This document shows, one piece after another, positions 26,314 through 38,340 of a DNA stretch of 64,000 nucleotides. The first letter of the stretch is position 1. Each line of letters starts with the position of its first letter. Origin of the DNA: Augochlora pura (taxonomy: Eukaryota; Arthropoda; Insecta; Hymenoptera; Halictidae); the NCBI RefSeq assembly GCF_028453695.1, contig NC_135782.1:11036001-11100000 (forward strand). Reading direction: 5' to 3'. The notes under the pieces were generated by a model. It saw only the letters and a list, made by a program, of their open reading frames with translations. It did no database searches and was not told the DNA's origin. The position numbers and the translations under genes are program-made.

Positions 26314-27952
26314 CAGTGAGCCACGAAAGTATTCGAGCGCTCTAAAATTAAATGTTTGACGCGAAAAAAATAGGAGACCCATTACGAATTACAAAATATT
26401 TTTATTCCTGTAATAACATACAAGTATCACGATTATACATGTTAAATTTCAAGCGTTTTCGATAACGTAAACAATACTTATGAAAGATTTATTGCCAACA
26501 TCAGCTAAACGGACGCCACAAAAGTATTCGAACGATTCAATTAGTAATATATTTTCTGCATAAATGTAGAGTTTTAATATTTTGTCGGTCCTCCATGAGC
26601 ACTTATTATGGCTTACAAACGTTGTTGCATGCTGTCAACCAAAGTTTCTGTTACATCTGTTCCTATTTTATTCCAAACATCAAAAATTGCTGTTTTTAAT
26701 CCTTCCTTGGAATTAATAGTATATTTACTTAGTTGTCTGTTAATTTCTACCCACAAGTGCTCAATGGGATTAATATCCGGACTTTGTGGAGGTGTTTCTA
26801 ACATGTGGGGTACGTTATATACGATCCACTGTTTAGCAATATGTACGGTACGTTTAGGATCATTGTCCTGTTGAAAATGAAAATCATCTACTATTTTTAG
26901 TTTTTCCGCACTTTGCTTCAAATTATCCTTTAATATCTGCATATATTTATATTTATCTAATATACCATCAATAATGACGAAGTTTGCAACACCACTGGCC
27001 GCCATACATCCTCATACCATTATCGATCCACCTCCATGCTTCACGGTTGGACGTAGATTTTTAAAGTCCATCTCTCTATTTGGTTTTCTCGAAATTTTAT
27101 AGCATCCATCGGAGCCAAATATGTTGAATTTACTTTCGTCCAAGAAAATAATGCGTTTTCAAAAGTCCTTGTCCTTGCTTACGTATCTTTTAGCGAAATT
27201 TAGTCTCTTCTGCTTATTAACTTTGCTAACAAATGGTTCCTTTCGGGGAATACGACCATGAAAATTATTTTCACGGAGGATTCCGCGACAAAGTTCCGGT
27301 TGAACTTGTTTCCCAAAGTTATCAACAACTAGTGTCGCAAGTTTTGGAGCCGAAATAGTTGGATCCTTTTTTATTTCAAGCACAATTACATTCTCTTCCC
27401 TTTTCGTTAATTTCTTTGGCCGGCCTGAACGGACTATATTCTGAAGAACTCCAGTGGTTCTTACTTTTTTTACTATGTAGTGAATAGTAGATTTACTTTT
27501 CCCTAATAACTGTGCTATTTCGGTATAGCTCTTGCCTTCATCGGGCCACTTAATTATCAATTTTCTATCAATGATGTTAGTTTCGGACTTTTTTGAACAC
27601 ATTATTAATACAAATTGCACAATCTTCTTAACACTTGCAGCACTGAACAGGGGAAGTGTGTAATATCAACTGAAGCAACGAATGTTTACAATTTGTCGAA
27701 TTTAAGGATTGTTTTGTGTACAAGTTTCAAACGTTCAAATACTTTTGTGGCGTCCATTTAGCTGATGTCGGCAACACATCTTTCATAAGTATTGTTCACG
27801 TTATTGTAGGCGCTTGAAAGGTAACATATGTAACCGTGATACGTGTATGTTACTACAGGAATAAAAATATTTTGTAATTCATAATGGGTCTCATATTTAT
27901 TTCGCGACAAACTTTTTATTTTGGAGCGTTCGAATACTTTCGTGACTCACTG
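26314..27952 (-). mobile_element. Tc1-like DNA transposon, nearly complete, IR/DR type
   Basis: The 1639-bp element begins CAGTGAGCCACGAAAG and ends with the inverse, CTTTCGTGACTCACTG, followed by TA at 27953-27954. The left TA is mutated. The terminal inverted repeats are long, about 220 bp. Each carries two related sites, an outer one near the tip and an inner one about 200 bp inside (26513-26534 and 27731-27752), both including a version of AAAGTATTCGAACG. This arrangement is known from IR/DR Tc1 elements such as Sleeping Beauty. The single transposase frame lies on the minus strand inside. Arms differ at scattered bases, so the copy is not recent. Confidence 0.92.
26613..27602 (-). pseudogene. 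Tc1-family DD34E transposase, interrupted by two in-frame TGA codons
   Basis: The frame starts at ATG 27602 and ends at 26613, 330 codons including the stop, which is the usual length for Tc1 transposases. It reads with no frameshift. The N-terminal half has paired helix-turn-helix features (KSYTEIAQLLGKSKSTIHYI) followed by GRPKKLT, the GRPR-like hinge. The catalytic residues are visible: Asp in FLDESKFN, Asp in FQQDNDPKRT, and Glu in SPDINPIEHLW, with 34 residues between the last two. Two TGA codons, at 27159-27161 and 27012-27014, fall where relatives usually have Trp (before KRIIFLDE, and within the MVWGCMAASG motif). Each is explained by one TGG to TGA change. The copy cannot make a full protein under the standard code. 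Confidence 0.92.
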
Positions 27953-28239
27953 TACAATCATTGTACAAGTAGCAATCATTATTGACTGAGATACTTAGAA
28001 CTCAGAACTAGCTATTTGTGCTTTAAATTTTCCAAAGTGTTACACAATAATGTTAATATTTGATCAACATTTCTAAGAACATAATATTTGACTTACGTTA
28101 CATGCTTGAGCTATTAAAAGTTATTTTCAATTCTGACACAAGTAAAATACGTTGCAGAAACAAAAATACTGTGTAAAACCACGTTTTTAAAATACATTAT
28201 TGTCTATTACAGATGTTGAGCATTTAAGTTAAATTGAAG

Positions 28240-28478
28240 ACCTTGTATAATTGTATTAAAGACTATTGGCTGATAGTATTGAAAACTATTGCAGCATTGT
28301 ATTGAAGACTATTCTATAATTGAATTGAACACTATTGCATAATTCTATTGAAGGCTATTGCACAATTGAATTATAGTTTTTGGCATAATTGTATTGAAGA
28401 CTATTCCATAATTGAATTGGAAACATTTGCATAATTGTGTTGAAGATTTTTGCATAATTATATTAAAGACTAATGCAT
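28240..28478. repeat. 23-bp minisatellite, about ten diverged copies
   Basis: Units resemble CATAATTGTATTGAAGACTA plus TTC, with frequent substitutions. The best conserved units lie at about 28390-28478. Confidence 0.8.
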
Positions 28479-28699
28479 CTATTCCATTAAACACTATTAT
28501 ATATATATACACATATGTTTATACAAAGGAAATTGCTGCACTTTCTTACATATATTACTCAAAATTGCAGTCAATAATTGCAAAACTTACAAGTGCAATC
28601 CGAGATCAAATCTTCAATAAGAAGATTATTCAGCAAAAGATATTACCCAAGACTAAAAAATATTGTTCCCATAACCATAGTTATTAATTCGTTAAAAAT

Positions 28700-29490
28700 G
28701 TAATGCAATGTCAACATCCATTCCAGAGTCCATCTTCACGCGCGAGTTAACGCACACAGTAACGAAATAAAAGCCATAAAATGAGATTGCAGGTCGATTT
28801 CAATTTTTATCTGACACTTTCAAATAGCCATCTGTCCACGAAATATCGGTGGGATTGGAAACTCAATATCGTCATTATCGCCATTTTATTGCAGATTCTT
28901 TCACCGTTGCCGGTATCGCCCGATATTTGTTATTAACCGAGGACATACAATTTTAAGCAAGCACGGAGCTATCAATTTCGCTAACACCTTTACGGTATCG
29001 ATCCAATTTCACGATTTTTTCCCGATCGGCGCGCGATGGTTGCTCCGAAGGCACAAGGAGAGCGACCTCTATCCGATCGGTTTATCTCGATTAGATCTCG
29101 CGATCGAGAGTCCGCCGATCGACGGTGTCAGTCGCGCGGAATTGTATATTGTTCCGTGTAAATTATGGAATAGAGATCTTAAGTATAATAGCATTGTATC
29201 GAGAATGTTGCCGGCCAGAAAAATGTAATCGCCGCGCTTGGATTGCCGTCCGAGTCCCGATACCGATTCGCGCGCGCGGCTTCCCTCGTCCGGCAATCTA
29301 GGAAATTGATAATGGAAGAGAGTCGTCGGCGAATTTTTATCTTACGGCCACGCTGAAAATCGTTCCGCGAGAGTCTCAATTTCATTTGGCGCGATCGCGA
29401 TCCCGCGTCGACGATTTTACCCCGTAACGGCGAAGGGGAAACATCGACTGGACCGCTCGTTACAAACTTCACACTGCTAGCAAATATCGG
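28700..29490. other. GC/CpG-rich island
   Basis: CpG-dense sequence with many GATCG-type words. Three overlapping frames on both strands (29040-29472) argue for composition rather than coding. Confidence 0.5.
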
Positions 29491-30579
29491 CTAGAAATAC
29501 TCGCCGTATTTTTATTAATTCATTAGGAACAAAGCAATGGAAAAATCTTTACAGATCTAACTATAGAACTTTGAAGAATTGGTAGCTATTGCAATAAAAT
29601 CGTGGGACTAATCCTAGATCGTTTCTACGGGGTTGTCGGCGACAATATGTTTAAATCGTCTGCAAACGTGTAAATAAATACTAGAACTTGTTCCCCTAAT
29701 TCATGCTGGACTTTATATTTTATATTTTAAATTAATAAATAATATTTTGATTATCAAGATTTTATTTCGAGTCGGTTGCAACTCTATGATGTTATTTACG
29801 TCGAAAAGTGGAAGGAGGTTATGTTCTAGGATTAATTCTGCAAATACTATAGCTAAATTAACGGATGTAAAATTCTTTTATAAATATTTTATCTCCTTGT
29901 AGTTTTAACTTATATTTCATTTTATTACTATACGTTTTCTATGCATTTATGCTTTAGGTATTTTCTGTAGCAGGTTTTGCAAGGTAGAAAAACATAACTA
30001 CAATCAACTGTCATTTGCACGGATATCATTAGTGTCAATTGTACGACACTGTTGAAAACAAGTAATCAGCTTAAATCGATTACAATTAAAATATTAGTTG
30101 CTTTTATTATATGAATGATCTAAACTTAAAATTCTGAATGATAACAGTTATTTATTCAATATTAAAACGGATGCTTGCAATAAGACTGCAGATTTGTGTG
30201 CAGAATCAAAATGTTCGTGATTGCAAACTACCAAAGACAAATAGCATTTAGTTATATACAAATTTGGACAAATAGTTAACTTTACAACATAGTAATTAAG
30301 CATATAACAAGTACAACTTTGAACAATGCTATTAACAAATACAACATAACATAATAATATTTTTAAATCCCTTATAACATCTTCATTTCGTATTTTACTT
30401 GTAATTCTTCGCTATAAATGCATAAAATAATAACTAAGCAGACAATTGTCCGCATTTATGACAAAACTAAGTAAACAAAACAGTAACGTTCTCAGAAGTA
30501 TTGAAAAATTTGATTATATCATTTATAATTCTAAATGATTAATAAAACCGAATGAAATGTCTGTATAGTTCTTGTTTCT
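29491..30579. other. AT-rich gap, no gene seen
   Basis: No supported feature. Confidence 0.5.
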
Positions 30580-31080
30580 TGCAACAGATGCGCAAGCTTT
30601 TATTTTCCATGAAGATCCGCGGCCAATCGTTGAAACAATGTTCGCTTTTCCGTGGCGACGCAAGAAGTCTAATAAGATTCGATCGAGCTCGAACACCGTG
30701 TAATGGCTCGGAATGAAAAAAGCCAAGGGACACCGTGAAAAACTTCCCTGTCATTTGTCCTTATTCACCCAGATTCTCGTCGATTAATTAGCATCGGCGT
30801 GATAAGCTGACGGAGGGATCGATTGTGACAGCGCTAGCGAGAACAGTGGCGGACGCAAGAAACGGCGCACAAGAAACTTATTATAATCCGTGGCTCGTCC
30901 AGGTTATTAGCATTCCGCTATCAATTATCCGGGAGCACGAACGTTCAAAATAACGACTGCGGAGAGACGCTCGCCACTGTTCCTCAGCCGTCGGCATCCT
31001 TCTTCTTCTCGTCGGCGGAGCGAACACGTTCTTTAATCACTTGGAGACATTTTCAGCTAGAACGTATTCGATCGTAAACC
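30580..31080. other. GC/CpG-rich island
   Basis: Two overlapping minus frames at 30523-30754 have no known motif. Confidence 0.45.
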
Positions 31081-31120
31081 ATAGCTCGAGGTTTTTTCTT
31101 CTCAGCGATTATCGAAAACG

Positions 31121-31337
31121 ACGTAAGGAACAATATTTGATCTATTTGTTGCATAGAGCTCTGCGATAAATAAATTGTTAAAAGGAATATCGTTCGTATG
31201 AAATACTAGGAAATTTGCTAACGTAGAAAACAATATTTAATCGATTTGTTGCATAGAGCTCTGCGATAAATAAATTGTTGAAAGGATGGCCAAATGAATA
31301 TTGTTCGCATAATATACGAAGAAATATGTCAACGTAG
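31121..31337. repeat. Tandem duplication of about 100 bp
   Basis: Two adjacent copies share a long block containing TTGTTGCATAGAGCTCTGCG and ATAAATAAATTGTT, and both end near GTCAACGTAG or GCTAACGTAG. The second copy has an extra segment GGATGGCCAAATGA. Confidence 0.9.
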
Positions 31338-31639
31338 TATTTTAATTATGTTTGCGTTGAATGCGAGATCACCTTAGTTGTTACAAACTCAGTTTAATTA
31401 TAACTGCTGTCGTGTTTGTTTATTTAGTTATTTCGTTATTGAGCGCGTTATGCAGTAATAAATTTCTGATGTTAAGATGTTACTGTTACTAGCAAGAATA
31501 TTAAGATATTACTCGATAGTAAACAAAACGTGATTGCATAAAAAGAAATTAGTTATGAATGTTATTCTAAACGTATGAACATTTACGAATTTCATAGGAA
31601 CAATTTTAGTATAATTTTGATCATTAATGTAGTAAGATT

Positions 31640-31905
31640 TATTCAGCCTACTACATTTATTTATCTTATTCATTCCACTACATTTATTTATCTTATTCAT
31701 TTCACTACATTTATTTATTTCATTCGTTCTAATACATTTACTTATCTTATTCATTTTAATACATTGATTTATCTTATTCTTTTAAATACATTTATTTATT
31801 CTATTCATTATAATATATTTATTCACCTTATTCTTTTTAATACATTAATTTACCTTTTTCATTCGACTACAGTCATCTATCTTAATCATTGTAATACACT
31901 AATTG
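31640..31905. repeat. 27-bp minisatellite, about ten copies
   Basis: Units resemble ACTACATTTATTTATCTTAT plus TCATTCC. Because 27 is a multiple of 3, one frame (31575-32000) stays open with a 9-residue repeat like TTFIYLIHS. The frame has no other protein-like feature and is probably not a gene. Confidence 0.9.
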
Positions 31906-31999
31906 TAACATTTCGAAAACCTCTATTTCTCAAAAATATAAACAAAGGCAAGATCAAATCCAGCACCTACCTAAGTGCACCTTCTCGCATCGGTTGTTA

Positions 32000-32600
32000 A
32001 ACTATATTTAATTTTTACTCTTCCCAATGCGTCCAAAGAAAGCCCTTCTCCCCTAACTGGCCTAAGTGGAATACTTCGTTGCGCAAACATCCTACATCTC
32101 CTTCACCTTTGTTCGAACCCCTTCGCCCCGCTTAGACCACATTCAGGTTAAAATGTCACGAAAGAATTCAGACGACGTCGTTTGCTTTTGGCACACCGTC
32201 GCCGATGGTGTTTAACGGATAGATTTAAGTGGTGCTCGAGGTATAATGTCACAGAAGTTGCCTCGCGAAAAGTATGCCCATCCTTGATCCGCGAGAACGG
32301 GAATACGCAGACGGTGTTGACCTAGCGGTATGTCGAGCACCACTTGTTGCCGTGTCGTACCTTGAGTACCTCTGTCAGTATACTCGGAGCTCTTCTGGTC
32401 ACTCTCAAGATGGCCTCGAACTACTATCTCCTATTGACGGGCGCGATCGTCCTGTATTTACATCGGGTTAAACAGTTCCCGATAATCGTCGCTCGTTAAT
32501 CTCCGCTTGTCTTCGTTAATCGAATTTATATCGTGCACACGTTGCGTTTGGTCGATAAGCTCTTTTTAACGCAGGGTGTGACATGCTATTTGTAACAGTA
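32000..32600. other. GC/CpG-rich island
   Basis: A 65-codon + frame at 32274-32471 has no recognisable domain. Mildly CpG-rich. Confidence 0.45.
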
Positions 32601-34126
32601 CTTAACGCTTCGACTCGAAAAGCTTGGGCTGAGTTAACTGGGACCCTGAGTATAAATATTGTCATTTCACTGTCTAGTTTTTAATCTATAATTTTGTTTT
32701 CTTACATGTTGCATCGAATCAGCTTTATAAAAATAACTAAAATGTCTGAGGGTAGTACTTTAAAAAGTATGCTAATAAGAATAGATAAGTGAAATCATAA
32801 ATGACCCTAAGCATACTTCAGTTATATTTTTAATGAGAAGGTCTATTGTTAGTGCGTTTGGACGGGACTTGGATTAATTGAGACACAAATCATAGATATT
32901 GCTAGTCGACTATCTAGTTTTTGATAATTAATTAACATTTTTACACTGTTTTCTTTATTCTTTTTATATTCGTCGAAGTCTGTGACAAAATTAAGGTATC
33001 TGAAAGGTTAAAAATGATGTTGAAAAATGTTGATAAATGAAATTATTTACTTATATATATCCAGATTACAATGTATTTTTTTGATTACTTCATCATTCGG
33101 TTTGTTACAATCTTGTAAGATATTGATACACTTGTTTGCGCAAGAAATTTTATATTGTAAATCAAACGTTTTATCTGGAACTGATAAGTATTAAATAGAA
33201 ATAAACCGATTCCCGTTAAAACCTTGCAAAATAGCACCGTGTCGGTAAAATTTATTATACATCATTTAAAAAATTCTGGAATAAAGATCATGTATTAATT
33301 ATATTTAACTTATTCATCTTATTAAATTAAATACGCTTTATTCGAACTTTATTCTTTAAAATATCATGTCGTTTATTAGAAAAATTTATAAAATTCTAAC
33401 CAATGATAAGAATAAAATGATAACTTATCGCATTGAATTTGTCACAATTTGTACGTGAGGCTCTTCTTACTCCAACTCGATCAATCGAAAAGGTGGATAA
33501 ATAAAACACTGCTTGTCGGTTGGACATTGCGCAATAGAATTTATTTAAACGCGCGTCCTATTATGCGACGTGAATTTCAACATTTGAGGTCAGACCTCAT
33601 TGTCGATAAAATCAAAGAAAGCTGGTCTATTCGAGTTTTCAGTTGAAAGTAGCTCTACGCGTTTCTAGAGTAGTAATATGCTGATTTATGTCATATCACG
33701 TGCCAAATACTCGGAGAATATGCAAATTAGAGAAATGCATCCAGCATGTATAATATAAAAATACTTTCGTTTCGAGATTGAAAGAATACAAACTGCACAA
33801 AGAGGAACAGTTATTCAATTAACAAGACTTTGTTGTATTTAATTTACCAAATAAAAGCACGCTTATCCAACTAATAAATTAATGACGATATTAAAATTAT
33901 TAACGATTAAATTAATTATCTATTCCATTTGCAAATTTCACAAGAAATGTTTAAATTATCTTTTTTGACGCAGTATTTATAATACTTTCATCACGTTACA
34001 AGAACGTAATATATTTAAACAAGACTTGAAAATTTATATTTACCATAAATCTACTTAAATAATATTTCTAAAACGCCTTGAGACAAAAGTTTTGAATAGC
34101 AAAGAAGACATTAATTAATTCGAATA
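32601..34126. other. AT-rich gap, no gene seen
   Basis: Two segments at about 32610-32810 and 32870-33040 resemble each other (GACTTGGA or GACCCTGAG, then CTATCTAGTTTTT, then a TTTTCTTNA block), suggesting an old duplication. Confidence 0.4.
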
Positions 34127-34344
34127 TTAACCCTTTCCACTCGAGTGGTTACTCTAAGGCACTGCTGAAATTATCACATCACGTTCCAAAATAAGATTTC
34201 TATTACGAAAATTTATATTTAAAAAATTATTAAAAGTGTGATTGTTGTTGCATGAGTTACAAGATTTAAAGCGAATTATTAAGCGAAATGTTACATATCG
34301 GAGAAGTTATTTTAGAGTTAAAGACTTCGAGGGGAAAGGGTTAA
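34127..34344 (+). mobile_element. TTAA miniature element, family A
   Basis: The copy starts TTAACCCTTTCCACTCGAG and ends CTTCGAGGGGAAAGGGTTAA. The tips have the matching change CTTTCC/GGAAAG, so the two ends keep their complementarity. The body carries the family's GTTCCAAAATAA segment. Confidence 0.82.
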
Positions 34345-34943
34345 TATCAAGCAGCGATTTAAATGTTCCATCGATGCGTTTTCGGTAGAAGAAACGATTT
34401 CTCTCTTTTTTTGCCCGACCGTTGCAACGATTTCTTAGACGTGTTACCTTAAAGGGCTCAGTTTCCACATTAGGATATTACAATTAACTCTAATGAACCT
34501 CATCGTATGTTGACCTACTTACATCTTTCCACCACAAGCAAGAGGATGATTAACGATCTGAATAGACCGTCGCAGCAGTATCCTTTCTTACAAGAAGAGG
34601 TAACATTAGTCTCACACAATGTGCAAGAATTTAAATATCAAAGCTACTTTATTATTAAAAATTAAAGGAAAACCATTTTCGCGATCCTTATTCATAATTA
34701 TTTACTTATCTATTCTTGTTTTACATTTTATTGTCTAAGAAAATTACTCTATAACAACTTTTGGTATTAAATATTTAAAAAATTAAACGATTAAAAGGGC
34801 AGTACATGTAGGGTCAAGACAATCATTTCCTTTATAGTTTAGAAAATCTAACAAAAATTAAAAAATAACTAAGACCAAATCTAACATAAAATCGAAATCG
34901 AAATCGTAATTTTGTTTTTGCTTTCCGACTTAAACGCAACGCA

Positions 34944-35188
34944 TTAACCCCTTGCCGTATCATTTTCTTCACAGTCACTGCGACTAGAAATTTTTCAATT
35001 AGTATAATTTCTCTACAGAACATTAACGTTTATTCCGTGCCCGATTTTACTCGAATGCTTAAATATTAATAACAAGGGATTACAATTTTATTCCAATATC
35101 AAAGTACAGAATAATATCCATACTCAATAATTTATTCCTAGCAATTTCCATCCCGAGTCAGACTCGTCAAAGTGCGGCAAGGGTTTAA
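34944..35188 (+). mobile_element. TTAA miniature element, family C
   Basis: The copy starts TTAACCCCTTGCCGTATC and ends GTGCGGCAAGGGTTTAA. It includes CCGAGTCAGACTCGTC near the right end. The tips are inverted repeats of about 12 bp. It pairs with the copy at 9370-9620. Confidence 0.75.
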
Positions 35189-35378
35189 AATCGTGATCTG
35201 TTGTCGATAGCTCACTCGCTAATCGAATCGGACTTTCGTTAATCGAATTAGCGGTGTTAAACGCGTACACGAACGTTTCCTAACAATGTAACAGGAAATT
35301 TAGTATGCGAGCACCGTTTTGCCATCCATTTCATATTCTCACGTCATAATTCAGCGGAACTGTTTCGTAGAAGCTTTC

Positions 35379-35654
35379 ATGAAATTTGTTAAAAGCAACA
35401 CACGTCGGAACCGGTTACACACGTGCCAAAGTGGCGAAGTGATAAATACGAAAGACTTAAGCAACATGATAAATCACGCGAGCGGACACGCGACATTGGA
35501 TCCTGCTGCAGTAGAAAATATTTGTAAAATCATCGCATCGGTCCAGCGAATTATGCTCGTGACTTTCGCCTTTGAACTTCTTAGCTTCCTTACCTATTGT
35601 CTTACCTGTGCTCGTTCGTGCTTCGACGAGTACATTCATTTATTTTGCAAATAA
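35379..35654 (+). CDS. Small unidentified ORF, doubtful
   Basis: An ATG-led frame of 91 codons ends at TAA 35652-35654. It has a basic N-terminus, a hydrophobic middle (IMLVTFAFELLSFLTYCL, about residues 57-75) and a Cys-containing tail. I recognise no family. Composition is less biased than in the islands, but there is no splice or promoter evidence and a chance frame is quite possible. Confidence 0.15.
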   Translation: MKFVKSNTRRNRLHTCQSGEVINTKDLSNMINHASGHATLDPAAVENICKIIASVQRIMLVTFAFELLSFLTYCLTCARSCFDEYIHLFCK

Positions 35655-36079
35655 ATCGACTTGTAACTGGACTATGGATCTTTATGCAAAATGAAAGTAA
35701 TCATAGATGCGGCTTAATAATAATGCTCTCTTTAATAATTTCAGTGGATTAAAAATAGATGCCATGAAATGTATTTTTCTTTCAGTTCAATAAAATCTGC
35801 TTTATGAAAATTGATTACAATTTTTATTATAGTTTAAGTTAAGCGATCAATGAAATCGAAACTAAAAAATCGAAAAATTTACTATAGGAAATACTAGTCT
35901 ATCAATACATAACAATTAAAACGAATTTCGGAGTTTCTAGTTAAAAATTAGTACCAAATTAGTATAAGACAAATTATTACGTATTAATTTCTTATTGTAT
36001 TCGATAATAATGAAATCAGATCATAATAAAATAATTCGCTATGCTGTGATAGTGCAGATTCTGTGCATTCTTGGCCACG

Positions 36080-36153
36080 AATTACGACACACAATGTAGA
36101 TCGTAATCTGACGTTCACGACACGCGATGTCGATCGTAATCTGACATTTACGA
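36080..36153. repeat. 37-bp tandem duplication
   Basis: Two adjacent units contain GATCGTAATCTGACNTT and CACGANNNACGAC-like sequence. Confidence 0.8.
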
Positions 36154-36299
36154 TTTCACTGTCAATCGCGTCTCTCTTCGTTGACAGTCGCTCACATTTC
36201 GAGCGACGAATGAAATTACAGAGCCTGCATGTGTACATAATATCATTCATCTGTTCGTCGGGGCGATTGGCCGACAAACCAGAGACGATTCGTTATCCA

Positions 36300-36625
36300 A
36301 TCATAAATGTTATTTCATCGCGAGAAAGGATAAGACGCTCCAGAACAACTGTTGACAGGTAGAACAGATGCACGAGACAAAATCTCAAACTCAGAGAACG
36401 ATGGCATCGTTGTGACTTCGATGAAGTAACAAACATAATGAAATTAAGAAAATGGCGCTAGATTGTTCAGACACTGAGAAATTAGAATAAGGAAATCCTA
36501 AAAAGGATTTTAATTTGGGATTTATAAGAAACGCGAGAAAGAGGAGGTCCGAAGATGAGTTGAAGAAGGTCAACCATGGACGAATTAAATGCAGCTGAGT
36601 ATAGTTGCAATAAAGTTGGTAGGTT
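36300..36625. repeat. Direct duplication, copy 1 (empty-site copy)
   Basis: The segment runs from TTTCATCGCGAGAAAGGATA to GCAGCTGAGTATAGTTGCAA. It shares CTCCAGAACAACTGT, AAGAAACGCGAGAAAGAG and GTCCGAANATGAGTT with copy 2. It is uninterrupted where copy 2 holds the family F element. Confidence 0.85.
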
Positions 36626-36842
36626 AGGTTTTCTCTCTATTTCTCTTTAATTTTCTATCTTTCTGTCAATTTCTTTCTATTTTCTCTTTCATTGTTCCCA
36701 ACTCTTTTTAATCTTTCTCTCTGTCTATTTCTCTTTCATTTATTTTCCTCAATTCCTAAATTGTTCTCTCCGACTATTCCTCTCTCTCTATCTCTTCCTC
36801 TCTCTTTTCTATTCTCAACTTCTAGTCCTCTTTCTATATATT
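36622..36842. repeat. Pyrimidine-rich tract, related to 41768-42675
   Basis: Almost pure T/C on the + strand, with loose repeats of CTCTNTCTATTTCTCTTT and CAACTCTTTNTAAT. The same motifs are in the larger tract 5 kb downstream, so this is a dispersed repeat rather than simple CT slippage. Confidence 0.75.
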
Positions 36843-37370
36843 TCTTTCATCGCGAAAAGAAATAACACACTCCAGAACAACTGTCGGCAAGTAGAACAGA
36901 TACACCAAACAAAATCTCGAACTCGGAGAACGGTGGTATCATTCTAATTTTCATGAAGTAGAAAACACAATAGCATCAAGAAAATATCGTGAGAAAGAAC
37001 AATAAGGAAATCTCGAAAATGTGTTTGATGTGAAATCCATAAGAAACGCGAGAAAGAGTGGGTCCGAAAATGAGTTTACCCTTTGTGGTTGTATTAAACT
37101 TATACATAAGTCATGCTGGTCGTAATTAATTTTCTTTCAGTGGGCAGTAATAAGATAACAATAGTAAAAGAAGGAAAAACAAAATTGAGTAACTCCGTTT
37201 TAATGTTTAAACATACGTAACACAATGATATGTTTTAATTTTATGTAAAAATAAAAAAGATGAAAAAAATAAATAAACTGCTTTGGTAGCTGAGAGTAGA
37301 CATACGACCGCAAAGGGTTAAAAAAGGTCAACTAATGCAGCTGTATACACTTGCAATGAAGCTGACAGTT
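36838..37370. repeat. Direct duplication, copy 2 (interrupted by a miniature element)
   Basis: The same segment as 36300-36625, diverged, split at 37075-37321 by the family F element. It continues after the element with AAAGGTCAACTAATGCAGCTG. The pyrimidine tract at 36622-36842 separates the two copies. Confidence 0.85.
37075..37321. mobile_element. TTAA miniature element, family F, with an empty paralogous site nearby
   Basis: The element begins CCCTTTGTGGTTGT after TTTA and ends CCGCAAAGGGTTAA. It lies inside the second copy of a local direct duplication. The first copy (36300-36625) is continuous at the same position, supporting insertion into a TTAA. Confidence 0.75.
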
Positions 37371-37479
37371 TAGCGTAAAATAGCCCAAATGGAAAGGTTT
37401 TACACGAGCCCTAACTATTTAGAGGAGTAACAAGAACAAAGAAGAAGGAACATAATGTTATTTAGATTGCATATTATCG

Positions 37480-38046
37480 AACAGTATGGGACATGTACAG
37501 GAGATGACTCGCATAGTGTTGCCTCGGTGCAATCGCGTCTTTGGTCAGAAAAACTGTAGGCATTCCGGAAATATCGTCGACCCGATCGCGCGACCAATTC
37601 CGCACAGTTTGCGTCAATGTACCGATAGCGAAGGAATGGGGGGTGATGACTTGGGGCCGAATTTGATCGCGAGTCGGCCAGTTAAAACTGGCGCACGATT
37701 ATCAGTCGTGCAACGACACGCGTGGCCGACGCACACGGATAGCCCGGGGGACACGGTCGCACAGGCATTGAGAGGCATTATTGAATGATGGCTCGTCCAA
37801 CTGCTAATGGGGCCGGACGCTCGCGCGACCGGCCAGAGAAAGAGAAAAAGACGGCCAGAGAGAAAGAGACGGGACCCAGGAAAAAAGGCCTCGTAAGAAA
37901 CGCGCTGTTCGCCGTTGTTGCTGTTGCACCGATGCATCCGATGGATGCATTCTTCCGCCGTTCCCCGAACCATTCGATGCCAGAAGAGCCGAAGAACCGA
38001 GACGCGGTCCGGCCTGGAGTCTCCCTGCCCCCTTTTCTCTCTCGTC

Positions 38047-38087
<41 letters not shown>

Positions 38088-38340
38088 CTCTCTCTTTCTC
38101 TCTCGAGAACCAAGCGATAGTTGCGAGACTCTGCAGGCGTAGCCAGGCTGGCTGCTGACCAACCGATAAATAAAATAACCCTTCTCTCTCTCGCTCTCTC
38201 GCTCTCTTTCTTCCTCTCTTTCTCTCTCATCTCTTGGTCTTTACATCTCGGTATATGTATGTACACGCGGCTCATTCCGTGTGGGACAACTCTCCGCGAC
38301 CTTCGAGTAATGTAATGGATGAGATTACACGAAATTGAAG
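37480..38340. other. GC/CpG-rich island with CT microsatellites
   Basis: Frames up to 216 codons on the minus strand (37778-38428) run through the CT repeats and are Arg/Glu/Ser-rich. No domain is seen, so they are treated as non-coding. Confidence 0.5.
38032..38240. repeat. Two CT microsatellites
   Basis: Runs of CT, with some TTTC and GCTC, at about 38032-38105 and 38183-38240, inside the island at 37480-38340. They explain the Ser/Leu- or Arg/Glu-rich open frames there. Confidence 0.95.

Noticed and set aside
28240..28478. Regularly spaced repeats considered as a CRISPR-like array
   Set aside because: The units are contiguous, diverged and without unique spacers, in eukaryotic DNA. It is a minisatellite.
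31575..32000. 141-codon frame with 9-residue repeats
   Set aside because: The 27-bp repeat unit keeps the frame open; flanking parts show no protein features.
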